A stretch of 64,000 bases of DNA. It comes from G963667675 sp964291545. Lineage in GTDB: Bacteria; Chloroflexota; Dehalococcoidia; Lucifugimonadales; UBA3495. The notes under the pieces were generated by a model. It was not told the DNA's origin and searched no databases. It saw only the letters and a list, made by a program, of their open reading frames with translations. The stretch's first letter is position 1. Each line of letters starts with the position of its first letter. Location: contig OZ219860.1 in NCBI GenBank assembly GCA_964291545.2, forward strand, positions 806,001 to 870,000, read 5' to 3'. Positions 48,936-57,433 of the stretch are shown piece after piece. Position numbers and translations under genes: made by a program.

Positions 48936-49258
48936 GTTTGGCTCCTTGCAGTTATGCCACAGGCAATTTTATGCCTGAGGTTTCGGTATTCCGGCCCTGG
49001 TCGGGTCCGGGCATTGCGCGACAAGAATTTTGCGTTGGTAGTTTATCACTGGAGAGGGCGGCTGGTCTTGGTGGGGGGGTACCCTTTGCGCTGCTCCCCT
49101 GCTAAGCCACGATGTCCAAGTTCGCACGGGCACGGACTAGCTGGAAAATAGATGGCTGGATCTCTAATCCAGTTCAAACCGGCGAAGGCTCGACGAGATG
49201 TCGTTTGAAACAACCCCTGAGGTGCGAATCGGCCGATATGTGCTAATATTTACACGTA
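48936..49258. other. Divergent intergenic region
   Basis: Between the aminopeptidase (minus) and hicA (plus). A TAATAT at 49244-49249 could serve as a -10 for hicAB, but I see no matching -35. No repeats or hairpins are recognised. Confidence 0.4.
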
Positions 49259-49447
49259 ATGGAAACAAACCGGAGGCGGGTGCAGAGGCGACTTGAGCGA
49301 GAAGTCTGGTACTTGGACCGGGCCGGCTCTAGCCACGACATATACAAGCACACGCGAATAAAGGGCATCATAACCCTGCCACGCCACCGTGTACTATCAA
49401 TGGGAATGGCCCGCACCATCGCGAAGAAAGCAGGATGGGAAAGGTAG
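49259..49447 (+). CDS. hicA: HicA-type mRNA interferase toxin
   Basis: 62 residues. The YcfA/HicA dsRBD-like fold is indicated by VWYLDRAGSSHDIYKHTRIK, with the catalytic H26 in SSHD, then ITLPRHRVLSMGMARTIAKK. HicA cleaves mRNA when freed from HicB. The protein begins a little further in than many HicA proteins: the usual N-terminal KRVLK.L...G helix is degenerate (RRRVQRRLEREVWYLDRAG). The antitoxin starts nine bases downstream. Confidence 0.85.
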   Translation: METNRRRVQRRLEREVWYLDRAGSSHDIYKHTRIKGIITLPRHRVLSMGMARTIAKKAGWER

Positions 49448-49456
49448 GAGGACTCT

Positions 49457-49843
49457 ATGATTCGATATCCGGCTCTGATCGACGGCGATGAGGGCGCCTA
49501 CGGGGTAGTCTTTCCAGACATTCCCGGCGTTGGCGCTATGGGCGACACAGTAGACGAGGCCCTCGTAAACGCTGAGGCTGCGCTTCAAGACTATGCGGTC
49601 GAGACTGAACGGGACGGCGAGGAATTAGCGATTCCGAGCCCGTTCCAGTCCATCGAAACACCGAAGGGAAATCAGTTGGTATCCGTGCCGTTAATTCGGC
49701 CTTCAGGCAAGAGTGTCCGCGCTGGCTTGACCCTGGACGAGGACGTTGCGGAGTTCATCCTCAGCGAGGCCCGCCGACGGGGCATGACCCGCAAATCCTT
49801 CATCACCTGGATGGTCCGGCGCATCGCTGCGATGGGGGGCTAG
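49457..49843 (+). CDS. hicB: HicB-type antitoxin
   Basis: 128 residues. The N-terminal partial RNase H-like fold is YPALIDGDEGAYGVVFPDIP followed by GDTVDEALVNAEAAL. The C-terminal part (RAGLTLDEDVAEFILSEARRRGMTRKSFI) is a ribbon-helix-helix/HTH-like DNA-binding segment that would autoregulate hicAB. Preceded by a ribosome-binding site AGGAGG between the two genes. The HicAB order (toxin first) is normal. Confidence 0.9.
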   Translation: MIRYPALIDGDEGAYGVVFPDIPGVGAMGDTVDEALVNAEAALQDYAVETERDGEELAIPSPFQSIETPKGNQLVSVPLIRPSGKSVRAGLTLDEDVAEFILSEARRRGMTRKSFITWMVRRIAAMGG

Positions 49844-49870
49844 CACGCGAGCAATCGTTCCTGTCCGGGC

Positions 49871-51850
49871 CTACTTGTCCAAGGTCACAGCCACCGCGAG
49901 GTGGTCCGAGGCCGAGCCTCCGGACAGGCTGAACTCCGTCGGGCGAAGGTCGAGGGAGACCCAGATGTAGTCGATCCTCTCGCGGGGTTTTCCAGCTGGG
50001 AACGTGTATCCGGGGCCGTCGCGCCTGGGCGAGGCGGCGAAGGCGTCCACCAAGCCCGCTTCCTCCAGCAGTAGTATCTCAGAGTCCGAGGGCCGCGCGT
50101 TCAGGTCTCCCATGAGCACGGTCCTGTTCTCGCCTCCCCAGGCATCCAGCAGGGCCATCACCTGCGGCCCCCTCAGGTGGCCCTCGTCCTCTACGTGATG
50201 CAGGTGGGTCGCCAGCACCGTCAAATGAGTCGAGTCATCCAGGGAGATTACCGCGGCAGCGTAGCCCCGGTCCATCGGGATGTCGCCGTTGTTGGGCATG
50301 GGATGGACTGAGCTTTCCACTATAGGGTACTTGCTGAGAATGGCGTTGCCCCAAACCGAGTCGGCCGCCGGCGCCCAGACGTAGGGCATGTCCAACTCCC
50401 TGGACAGCCAAGGAAGCATATCGAAGGCACCGTTGATGACCCAGCCCCGGCTCACCTCCTGGAAAGCGACGATGCCTGGATTCTCGGCCTTTATGACGTC
50501 CGCCAGGTCCCGGATTGCCAGGTATCCGTCCTGGTCGAAGCCCTGGTGGATGTTGTAGGACATCACCCTGACGGGGAAGGCCGCCTGTTGGGATGCTTCC
50601 GGCTCGCTCCACGACATCCAGTACCCCACCGGAACCAGCAGCAAGACCAGTCCGGCCAGCGCAACCGGTAGCGCCGGCGTCGAGAGAGGCCTGTCTCCAC
50701 GCAGGGCCGGCAGGGCCGCAACCGTGCATGCCATGAGCGCCGCCGCCGCAAACGGAGGTATGGCGGCGGCGCCTCCCGGGAGGTCCAGCCCGTAATTGGC
50801 GTAGTACCAAAAAGTCATCAACAGCAGTAGCAGCGCACTCAAGCTCGAGGCGACAACCGGGCCGCGCATCCTTGGACCGGGGGCGGGCCCGGAGGTCCGG
50901 ACAATTCCAAGTCCCCCGCTCATGGCGGCTCCCACGGTCGCGACCGCCATGGAGATGGCGACAGCGCCGAATAGCGCCGCGAGGGCCGCTTGGATGCCGG
51001 CCCGTTCCCCGACCACTATGAGAGTAAACAATACCGCCAGCGCCGGGACGGCTATTCGGCCGCCGGGTAGGGGCCGGGCCAGGACTGCGAAAGCGGCCAA
51101 GAGGCCCAAAGCGTTACCGAACATAATCCACAGGAACACGATGGGCTGGTCCCAGCCTGTCAGGGCCGTCTGCTGGCCTATGTTCTGGAACAGTAGAAGC
51201 TCCAAGAAGAGAACAGGGCCAAGGGCCGCCAGGGACACCAAGCCCGGCCCGCCTCCTTGGGTTTCTGCCCTCGGTGCAGAGTCCATGAGTACGCGGCGGG
51301 CCAGAACGGCGAATGCACCGGCCAGGAAGGCTGCCAGCAGGGCGGGCGCAACGCCCGGTTGCCACGAAGCTTCCAGCGTGGAGAATGCGCCTTTAATGGC
51401 GGTGTCCACCCCTATGCCCAGCAGGAGGCCCAAGGCGAAGGCCTGTCCTCCTGACGGAGACCGGTCGCGAAGCACGGTGGAGTAGACTGGGACGAACCAT
51501 AGGAACGCCAGTACGCCGACGGTGGTCAATGCCAGGTCGGCCACGGGCCAGGGCGCCAACTGCTCGGCCAGCCGGGCCGCGCCGAGACCGACGGCGGCCA
51601 CCACCAGCGAAGTTCGCACTCCAAGATGCCTGACCAAGGGCAGGGCCAGGAAGGCGGCAAGAAACAGTACGAGGGCGTACACGCCGGGAACATAGGGACT
51701 GGCCCCTACGGACTCTCGAAGGTAGAAGACGAGATTGGCGAACAGGACCCGGAGTAGCCGCAGGCCGAAAACAACGGCCAAGGCCATCAGGGCGGCATTC
51801 CGTAGGAATTGCCAGTCCAGCAGCCTGGGGTCGTCGGTCTCGGAGGTCAA
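49871..51850 (-). CDS. Multi-span membrane protein with C-terminal endonuclease/exonuclease/phosphatase domain
   Basis: 659 residues. About eleven or twelve hydrophobic helices fill residues 10-415. The C-terminal domain (about 425-659) has the EEP fold: VMSYNIHQGF, IVAFQEVSRGW, TVLMGDLNARPSDSE, ERIDYIWVS and SASDHLAVAVTL. All catalytic Asn, Glu, Asp and His residues are present. The arrangement resembles eukaryotic Cwh43/PGAP2IP proteins, which act on lipid anchors. A phosphodiesterase acting on a membrane lipid or lipid-linked substrate is a reasonable guess, not shown. Convergent with hicAB. Confidence 0.85.
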   Translation of the reverse strand: MTSETDDPRLLDWQFLRNAALMALAVVFGLRLLRVLFANLVFYLRESVGASPYVPGVYALVLFLAAFLALPLVRHLGVRTSLVVAAVGLGAARLAEQLAPWPVADLALTTVGVLAFLWFVPVYSTVLRDRSPSGGQAFALGLLLGIGVDTAIKGAFSTLEASWQPGVAPALLAAFLAGAFAVLARRVLMDSAPRAETQGGGPGLVSLAALGPVLFLELLLFQNIGQQTALTGWDQPIVFLWIMFGNALGLLAAFAVLARPLPGGRIAVPALAVLFTLIVVGERAGIQAALAALFGAVAISMAVATVGAAMSGGLGIVRTSGPAPGPRMRGPVVASSLSALLLLLMTFWYYANYGLDLPGGAAAIPPFAAAALMACTVAALPALRGDRPLSTPALPVALAGLVLLLVPVGYWMSWSEPEASQQAAFPVRVMSYNIHQGFDQDGYLAIRDLADVIKAENPGIVAFQEVSRGWVINGAFDMLPWLSRELDMPYVWAPAADSVWGNAILSKYPIVESSVHPMPNNGDIPMDRGYAAAVISLDDSTHLTVLATHLHHVEDEGHLRGPQVMALLDAWGGENRTVLMGDLNARPSDSEILLLEEAGLVDAFAASPRRDGPGYTFPAGKPRERIDYIWVSLDLRPTEFSLSGGSASDHLAVAVTLDK

Positions 51851-52112
51851 AGTCGCTCCATAATCAGCCCGCGGGCCGGGGTGGGCACAACGAAAGCAAT
51901 TCTAGCATCGGGCCCAGTCGGCGAGAGACTGAGAGGCCGGACACGCGCCTGGCGGACGCGATAGCAGCACTGAAAGGTTGATGATCGGCGCGAATCGGCC
52001 TGGCACTACGGAAGCGTCATAATCCCCTACGGAGCCGCCTGGTCCACCAAGGCCGACTCATAGTGGTTTGGGTGCAGCGCAGATGCCAATAACCGGTGAC
52101 CGTGTCCCCGCG

Positions 52113-52153
52113 CAGAAGTTTGAGATTCCTCGCTGCGCTTCGGAATGACAGTC
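52113..52153 (-). repeat. Family B repeat, inverse copy
   Basis: TTTGAGATTCCTCGCTGCGC then TTCGGAATGACAG. This is the compact form of the family, without the CGCAGCGGAGC extension. Confidence 0.7.
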
Positions 52154-52217
52154 TGGCCTACTGGCAAATCGTACCTATCCTCAATGCAGTCCGAGCGGCC
52201 CGAATGCAAAGGGTTGG

Positions 52218-52226
52218 TGATATAAT
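52218..52226 (+). promoter_or_regulatory. Extended -10 promoter element upstream of the leuC remnant
   Basis: TGATATAAT matches the extended -10 form TGnTATAAT perfectly. No -35 is evident at the normal distance, as is common with extended -10 promoters. It could drive the HigA-like gene and leuCD. Confidence 0.45.
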
Positions 52227-52332
52227 TTTCGCTGCTGCATTTTGGGGCCGTACCAGAGGCTCTGGGGAGATCTAGTTGCACCCAACGGCCTGCGCGGTTG
52301 GCTGGCAAAGACCTCGAGAGTTTGCGGGAACG

Positions 52333-52454
52333 TGCATCCCAAAACGATGTTCAAAAGGTTTGGGATGCCCACGCGGTGCGTGCCGAGCCGGGGAAGGCCG
52401 CTATCCCGTGTCTCGACCCGCAACTCGCCCACTACGTAATGTCTCAGGAGGCTA
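52333..52454 (+). pseudogene. Decayed copy of the first ~40 codons of leuC
   Basis: Bases from GTGCATCCCAAAACGATGTT onward align with the start of the intact leuC at 52807 (ATGCCGCCTAAGACAATGTT). The alignment continues through TGGGATGCCCACGCGGTGCG versus TGGGACGCCCACGTGGTGCA and GCCGAGCCGGGGAAGGCCGC versus GCCGAGCCTGGCGAAGCCGC. A one-base deletion after ATGTTC breaks the frame. Similarity fades after about 120 bases, near the HigA-like gene. This is a partial duplication or the remnant of a paralogue. Confidence 0.75.
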
Positions 52455-52459
52455 GATAG

Positions 52460-52756
52460 ATGGGCATGCAAAACCCGCCCCATCCTGGGAAGATCGTTAG
52501 GAGCGAGTGCCTCGAACCGCTGGGATTGACGGTAACGCGTGCGGCGCAAGGGTTGGGAGTAACTCGTCAGGCGCTGTCGGAGTTGGTCAATGAGAAAGCC
52601 GGCGTGTCGGTGGAGATGTCGATTCGCTTGTCCAAGGCGTTCGGTTCCACACCGGAGACGTGGCTAGGGATGCAAGCCGCCTATGACCTGTGGCAAGCCC
52701 GACAACGAGCCAAGGATATCGACGTTGAAATTTTCACAACAGCCCGCCAGTCGTAG
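52460..52756 (+). CDS. HigA-type antitoxin / XRE-family regulator (orphan)
   Basis: 98 residues. It begins PPHPGKIVRSECLEPLGLTV, the classic HigA/VapI start, and has the HTH AAQGLGVTRQALSELVNEK. The helical tail SIRLSKAFGSTPETWLGMQA follows. HigA normally neutralises and co-represses with the toxin HigB, whose gene would precede it. Upstream there is only the decayed leuC fragment, so it is an orphan here. AGGAGG precedes the ATG by about eight bases. It ends 50 bases before leuC and could be co-transcribed with it. Confidence 0.9.
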   Translation: MGMQNPPHPGKIVRSECLEPLGLTVTRAAQGLGVTRQALSELVNEKAGVSVEMSIRLSKAFGSTPETWLGMQAAYDLWQARQRAKDIDVEIFTTARQS

Positions 52757-52806
52757 CGAGCGATGCTATCGGATGGCCAAGACTAAAACAGGGAGCTTGG
52801 AGCAAG

Positions 52807-54207
52807 ATGCCGCCTAAGACAATGTTCGAAAAGATCTGGGACGCCCACGTGGTGCACGCCGAGCCTGGCGAAGCCGCCATCCTGTATGTGGACCTGCACC
52901 TGGTCCACGAGGTGACGTCGGCCCAGGCATTCGACGGCCTCAGAATGGCGGGCCGAAAGGTACGGCGCACCGATCTCACGGTGGCCACCGCCGACCACAA
53001 CACCCCCACCTGGGACTTGTCCCTTCCGGTGACTGACGAGATTTCCCAGAAGCAGCTGGACGCCCTGTCAAGAAACTGCGAGGAGTTCGGCGTCACCCTG
53101 TACGACCGGTTCAGCCCCATGCAGGGCATCGTGCACATCATTGGCCCCGACCTGGGCTATACCCAGCCGGGAAAGACCGTGGTGTGCGGCGACAGCCATA
53201 CCTCCACCCACGGCGCCATGGGAGCCTATGCCGTGGGCATCGGGACGTCAGAGGTGGAGCACGTGCTGGCCACCCAGACGTTGCGCCAGTTCAAGCCCAA
53301 GGCCATGGAGGTGCGGGTCAACGGCACGCTGCCGCCGGGCGTAACCGCCAAGGACCTGATCCTGGGGATTATCGGCCGGATTGGCGTAAACGGCGGCGTG
53401 GGCCACGTCATCGAATACACCGGCGAGGCGGTCCGCTCCCTGTCCATGGAAGGGCGGATGACGGTGTGCAACATGAGCATCGAGGCCGGGGCCAGGGCAG
53501 GAATGATCGCCCCCGACGAGACTACTTTCGACTACCTGCGGGGGCGACAGTTCGCTCCCCGGGGCAAGGCGTTCGACGAGGCCGTGGAGCAGTGGCGGGC
53601 ATTGCCCACCGACGCGGGCGCTACCTACGACCGGGTAGAGGAGATCGACGCGGCAAGCCTCGAGCCATTTGTCACCTGGGGAATCAATCCGGGGATGGTA
53701 GTGCCGGTTACGGGCCGGGTGCCCGACCCCGCATCGATGAGCGACCCCAACGAGCGAGAGGTAGCGGAGCGGGCCCTGACTTACATGGGCCTGGAACCCG
53801 ACACCCCGATGACCGACGTGAAGATAGACCGGGTGTTTATCGGCGCCTGCACCAACGCCAGGCTGGAAGACTTGCGGGCTGCGGCCCAGGTGGTCCAGGG
53901 ACGGCGAGTCCATAGCGACGTTTACGCCATGGTAGTGCCAGGTTCGGCCCTGATCAAGAAGCAGGCCGAAGAAGAGGGGCTGGACCGGATATTCACCGAC
54001 GCCGGGTTCGACTGGCGGGTGGCGGGATGCTCCATGTGCCTGGGGATGAACCCGGACATCCTGGAGCCGGGGCAGCGATGCGCTGCGACGTCCAACCGCA
54101 ACTTCGAGAACCGCCAGGGCAAGGGTGGGCGCACCCACCTGGTGAGTCCGGCCATGGCGGCCGCGGCGGGTGTGGCCGGGCATTTTGTGGACATTAGGGA
54201 CTGGTGA
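52807..54207 (+). CDS. leuC: 3-isopropylmalate dehydratase large subunit
   Basis: 466 residues, with GGAGC at seven bases upstream of ATG. It holds the [4Fe-4S] cluster through C348 (GACTNARLEDL) and C408/C411 (CSMCLGMNPD). Other blocks are KTMFEKIWDAHVV, DHNTPT, GDSHTSTHGAMGAYAVGIGT and SNRNFENRQGKGGRTHLVSP. With LeuD it isomerises 2- to 3-isopropylmalate in leucine synthesis. The two-gene order leuC-leuD and full length support the bacterial LeuC type rather than homoaconitase. Confidence 0.96.
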   Translation: MPPKTMFEKIWDAHVVHAEPGEAAILYVDLHLVHEVTSAQAFDGLRMAGRKVRRTDLTVATADHNTPTWDLSLPVTDEISQKQLDALSRNCEEFGVTLYDRFSPMQGIVHIIGPDLGYTQPGKTVVCGDSHTSTHGAMGAYAVGIGTSEVEHVLATQTLRQFKPKAMEVRVNGTLPPGVTAKDLILGIIGRIGVNGGVGHVIEYTGEAVRSLSMEGRMTVCNMSIEAGARAGMIAPDETTFDYLRGRQFAPRGKAFDEAVEQWRALPTDAGATYDRVEEIDAASLEPFVTWGINPGMVVPVTGRVPDPASMSDPNEREVAERALTYMGLEPDTPMTDVKIDRVFIGACTNARLEDLRAAAQVVQGRRVHSDVYAMVVPGSALIKKQAEEEGLDRIFTDAGFDWRVAGCSMCLGMNPDILEPGQRCAATSNRNFENRQGKGGRTHLVSPAMAAAAGVAGHFVDIRDW

Positions 54208-54243
54208 GGCTCTCCAGCCATACGGAAACCCGTTGCGTCCGGT

Positions 54244-54288
54244 TCCACTCCGTTCACCCTTCGAGAGCCTCAGGGCGAACGGAGTGGA
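54244..54288. repeat. Family A hairpin between leuC and leuD
   Basis: Arms TCCACTCCGTTC and GAACGGAGTGGA are a perfect 12-bp inverted repeat around ACCCTTCGAGAGCCTCAGGGC. The arm outside the core differs completely from other copies but remains self-complementary. Confidence 0.85.
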
Positions 54289-54404
54289 GCCTGGTTGGCA
54301 GGCCGTTCGTTGAGCAAGAACGGATTTGGAGCTTTGGCGGTGAGCACATCACTGAGCAAGCTGACAAGCCGGCAAGCCGGACTTAACCTGTAGGTGAAAG
54401 AACA

Positions 54405-54998
54405 ATGGAACCTTTTGTAACGATAAACGGCCTGGTTGCGCCGTTGGACCGGGTAAACGTGGACACCGACCAGATTATTCCTGCCGTGTACCTGAAGAGC
54501 ATCCAGCGGACGGGGTTCGGGGAACACCTCTTTTCTCCCTGGCGTTACCACGCCGACGGGAGCCCCAACCCCGACTTCGTGCTGAACAATCCGGCCTACC
54601 GGTCGGCGACGGTGCTGGCGACAGGGCGCAACTTCGGCTGCGGTTCGTCCCGGGAGCACGCGCCCTGGGCCCTGGGAGAATACGGCTTCCGGTGCATCAT
54701 CGCTCCCAGCTTTGCCGACATCTTCTATAACAACTGCTTCCAGAACGGACTGCTGCCGGTGCGCCTGCCGGAGGAGGACGTGCGGCGGATCATCGACATG
54801 GCTATTGCCAAGCCTGGGATGAGCCTGAACGTGGACCTGGAGAGCCAACGGGTGTGGACCGACGATGGGGAGGTGTCGGTGTCATTTGAGATAGACGCCG
54901 CCCGCCGCCACGCGTTGCTGAATGGCCTAGACGACATCGGGTTGACGTTGCAGCACGAGGACAAGATTGCCGCTTACGAGCGGGGGCGGGGGATTTAG
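54405..54998 (+). CDS. leuD: 3-isopropylmalate dehydratase small subunit
   Basis: 197 residues. The swivel domain has PLDRVNVDTDQIIPAVYLKS, the active-site loop ATGRNFGCGSSREHAPWAL, and GFRCIIAPSFADIFYNNCFQ followed by NGLLPVRL. It pairs with LeuC. It is separated from leuC by about 200 bases that include a family A hairpin; no other gene is between them. Confidence 0.95.
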   Translation: MEPFVTINGLVAPLDRVNVDTDQIIPAVYLKSIQRTGFGEHLFSPWRYHADGSPNPDFVLNNPAYRSATVLATGRNFGCGSSREHAPWALGEYGFRCIIAPSFADIFYNNCFQNGLLPVRLPEEDVRRIIDMAIAKPGMSLNVDLESQRVWTDDGEVSVSFEIDAARRHALLNGLDDIGLTLQHEDKIAAYERGRGI

Positions 54999-55063
54999 GG
55001 ACGTAGGCCGCCAGGCCGACGAGTGTTGCCGTTTGCATCTAGGGTTTCAGTAAGTGGAGACCA

Positions 55064-56053
55064 GTGACGACTAACAACATGGGCACTGCTGGATGGCCAG
55101 AGGGAGTACCCCACTGGGGCATAAAGGCGTTGATGGCTCACAAGCTAAGAGTCGCCTTGAAACCCAAGCCACCGAGGCGGTACGCGACCATTCTGCCATC
55201 AGAATTTAGGAACTTGTCCCTTAGCGATGAAATGCCATACAACCTCAAGACGTCACTTGAGCGGGTGATGGAGCGTCTTGACTCCCATCCACCGTACTCG
55301 TTCGTATTCTATGACGAACCTGCCCATAACGGATGCGACGGCGGCTGGATGTTGGTGGACATCCTGAGCGGGTGCTTAGGTGGACAAGTGCTTGAGGAGT
55401 CTGCCTACGCAGGGTTTATTCCTGATATTGCCGTCTACCCGCCGAACGCCTCGGACCCTTCTTGTGTGATCGAGGTCGTGGATACTTCCCCTCCAAGCGT
55501 GCAGAAGCTGAAGGAGCTGAAACGCCGCGGCGTAGAGGTGTATCAACTTAACGCCAGCAAAGAGAATCCTCAAGTCATTTTGGAAGAACCTGTCATTGTA
55601 GACCCACTAGTGACACAGCGATGCGGCCAGTCGTTGCGCCATGAGGTCTGGAACATAGCCCGCTTTTGGCAACAGGCGACTGAGCCGTTTGTCGGTATTC
55701 GCTTCTTCCCAAGTGGAACCCAAGAATATCTCTACGGGGAACGGGCCGATGACACCCATAACTCATGGAACATCGGCAAACCAGAAGTACGGGGCTTAGC
55801 TCGGTGGGAAGTCGCTTGGCCCAGCGTGCAGCACGTCACTCCCGTAGGGCGCCCTCGTACCATCAGCCGGGAACTCTTCATGGCGTATCTCATGTGGCTG
55901 AAGACTTGGATGATTCAAGCAGCCCATCATCGAGAGGCCCGTCTGGAAGATAGCCCTGCGGGTCATATCCGTCTATCTCAGGTTGAAAGCATCACGATCA
56001 AGCACATTGAAGACCTGATGCACATGGTGAGGTTCCCAGAGGTAAAGCCCTAA
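55064..56053 (+). CDS. Hypothetical protein with a possible PD-(D/E)xK-like core
   Basis: 329 residues from GTG 55064, with GTGGAG just upstream. No confident family. Residues about 118-165 read FIPDIAVYPPNASDPSCVIE then VVDTSPPSVQKLKELKRRGVEVY, similar in spacing to restriction-like folds (PD...IEV...K...L...G..V). The usual ExK is ExV here, so a nuclease activity is doubtful. The C-terminal third is helical (LFMAYLMWLKTWMIQAAHHR) and has several histidines. No signal peptide. It may be a stand-alone accessory gene between leuD and the CoA cluster. Confidence 0.6.
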   Translation: MTTNNMGTAGWPEGVPHWGIKALMAHKLRVALKPKPPRRYATILPSEFRNLSLSDEMPYNLKTSLERVMERLDSHPPYSFVFYDEPAHNGCDGGWMLVDILSGCLGGQVLEESAYAGFIPDIAVYPPNASDPSCVIEVVDTSPPSVQKLKELKRRGVEVYQLNASKENPQVILEEPVIVDPLVTQRCGQSLRHEVWNIARFWQQATEPFVGIRFFPSGTQEYLYGERADDTHNSWNIGKPEVRGLARWEVAWPSVQHVTPVGRPRTISRELFMAYLMWLKTWMIQAAHHREARLEDSPAGHIRLSQVESITIKHIEDLMHMVRFPEVKP

Positions 56054-56078
56054 CGTCAAACGGAGCAATACCAGGCCG

Positions 56079-57431
56079 TTATTCAATGCCGAAGTGGCGC
56101 GCTATTTGTTCCTGGAAATCCACGTCGAAACGCTGGACTCTTCCCTGGCGCACCTGTTCGTCCAAGGGAGGCTGGATAGGCGGTTGGGAGGGCGTCGTCG
56201 GGGCGTAGCCGATGATGCCCTGTTCTTCCAGGGCCGCCAGTTCGTCGTCGGTGCGGCACAGCAGTTCGCCCAGGATCAGCCGGTTGTGCTCTCCCATTGT
56301 CGGGGCAGCCTTGTTCGGGACATTAGGGGTAGCAGAGAACTTCCAGGGCTGGCCGGCGTAGGGCAACGGGGGCATCTCGGTGCTGGAGTCGTGCTCGACC
56401 ACCTGGTAGAACTTGCGGTCTTTCAGGTGCTCGTTGAACAACACGTTCTTGGTGTCCAGCACAGCCCCGGCGGCAACGCCCTCTGCCTGCAGCAGGTGCA
56501 TCAACCGGTGTGACTCCCAGCCCTTTGTAGCTTCACCCACCAACCGGTTCAACTCGTCCTGGTTCTCCAACCGACCGGCCATGGAAGCGAACCGCCCGTC
56601 CTGCAGCCATTCCTCCCGGCCCAGGACCCGGCATAGCGCCTGCCACTGCTGGTCGTCTTGTGCGGCGATGGTGATCCACCGGTCGGCGCCGCGGCAGGGA
56701 TAGCAGCCGTGGGGGGCCATCGACGGATGGCCGTTGCCGACGCGGGGCATGATGCGGCCGTTGACGGCATAGTCCATCAGGGCCTCGGGGACGGTGGAAC
56801 TGGTGGCCTGGGCCTGGGACACGTCGATGAACTGGCCCCGGCCGGTGCGCATGCGGTGCATCAGGGCGGCCATAATGGCGAAGACGGTAATCTCCCCGCC
56901 GGTGTAGTCGGCGTAGGGTATTTCCGGCTGCACCGGAGGCCCATCCTTGTAGCCGGTCATAAAGGCCAGGCCTGAAGCGCCCTCGGTGCTGGGCCCGGTG
57001 GCCCCGAAGTTGGCCCACGGGCCGGTGAAGCCGTAGCCGGTGGAAGAGACCATGATGATGTCCGGCCTGATCTGGCGCAGGTCTTCGTATTCCAACTGGA
57101 AGTTCTTGATGACCCGGGGGGTGAAATTCTCGGCGAACACGTCGCTGACAGCCACCAGGTCCCGCAGGACGGCACGGCCTGCTTCATCCGCCAGGTTCAG
57201 GGTGATGCCCAGCTTGTTGCGGTTGTGTTCGTAGAAGAGGCCGCCCCGGTTCCAATACTCGCCGTCCACCTTGTCCCGGTACAACGTCGACCGGCGGTAG
57301 ACCTCGAGACGCTGGCAGGACTCCAGGCGTATGACCTGGGCCCCCATGTCGGCAAGCATCTTTATGGACCAGGGAATCGCTATAAGCTGGCCCATCTCCA
57401 GGATTCTGACGCCCTCCAGCGGTCCAGGCAT
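56079..57431 (-). CDS. Family III CoA-transferase (CaiB/BaiF type), first paralogue
   Basis: 450 residues. Starts MPGPLEGVRILEMGQLIAIP and has DMGAQVIRLES, GLFYEHNRNKLGITLNL, LVAVSDVFAENFTPRVI, ADYTGGEITVFAIMAALMHR, and TGRGQFIDVSQAQAT, the standard blocks of CaiB/Frc-type enzymes. They move CoA from one acyl-CoA to another carboxylic acid via an aspartyl-CoA thioester. About 40 residues longer at the C-terminus than most. Directly follows the second paralogue (two bases between stop and start), so both are one operon and may act as heteromers or on different acids. Confidence 0.93.
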   Translation of the reverse strand: MPGPLEGVRILEMGQLIAIPWSIKMLADMGAQVIRLESCQRLEVYRRSTLYRDKVDGEYWNRGGLFYEHNRNKLGITLNLADEAGRAVLRDLVAVSDVFAENFTPRVIKNFQLEYEDLRQIRPDIIMVSSTGYGFTGPWANFGATGPSTEGASGLAFMTGYKDGPPVQPEIPYADYTGGEITVFAIMAALMHRMRTGRGQFIDVSQAQATSSTVPEALMDYAVNGRIMPRVGNGHPSMAPHGCYPCRGADRWITIAAQDDQQWQALCRVLGREEWLQDGRFASMAGRLENQDELNRLVGEATKGWESHRLMHLLQAEGVAAGAVLDTKNVLFNEHLKDRKFYQVVEHDSSTEMPPLPYAGQPWKFSATPNVPNKAAPTMGEHNRLILGELLCRTDDELAALEEQGIIGYAPTTPSQPPIQPPLDEQVRQGRVQRFDVDFQEQIARHFGIE

Positions 57432-57433
57432 GG

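Larger units (their letters stand above)
51851..52459. other. Intergenic region with a repeat, a promoter-like site and a decayed leuC start
   Basis: Contains an inverse family B repeat at 52113-52153, an extended -10 element TGATATAAT at 52218-52226 and a degenerate copy of the leuC 5' end at 52333-52454. No intact gene. Confidence 0.6.

Noticed and set aside
52190..52459. HigB toxin gene upstream of the HigA-like gene
   Set aside because: Frames here contain stops and the sequence aligns with the leuC start instead.
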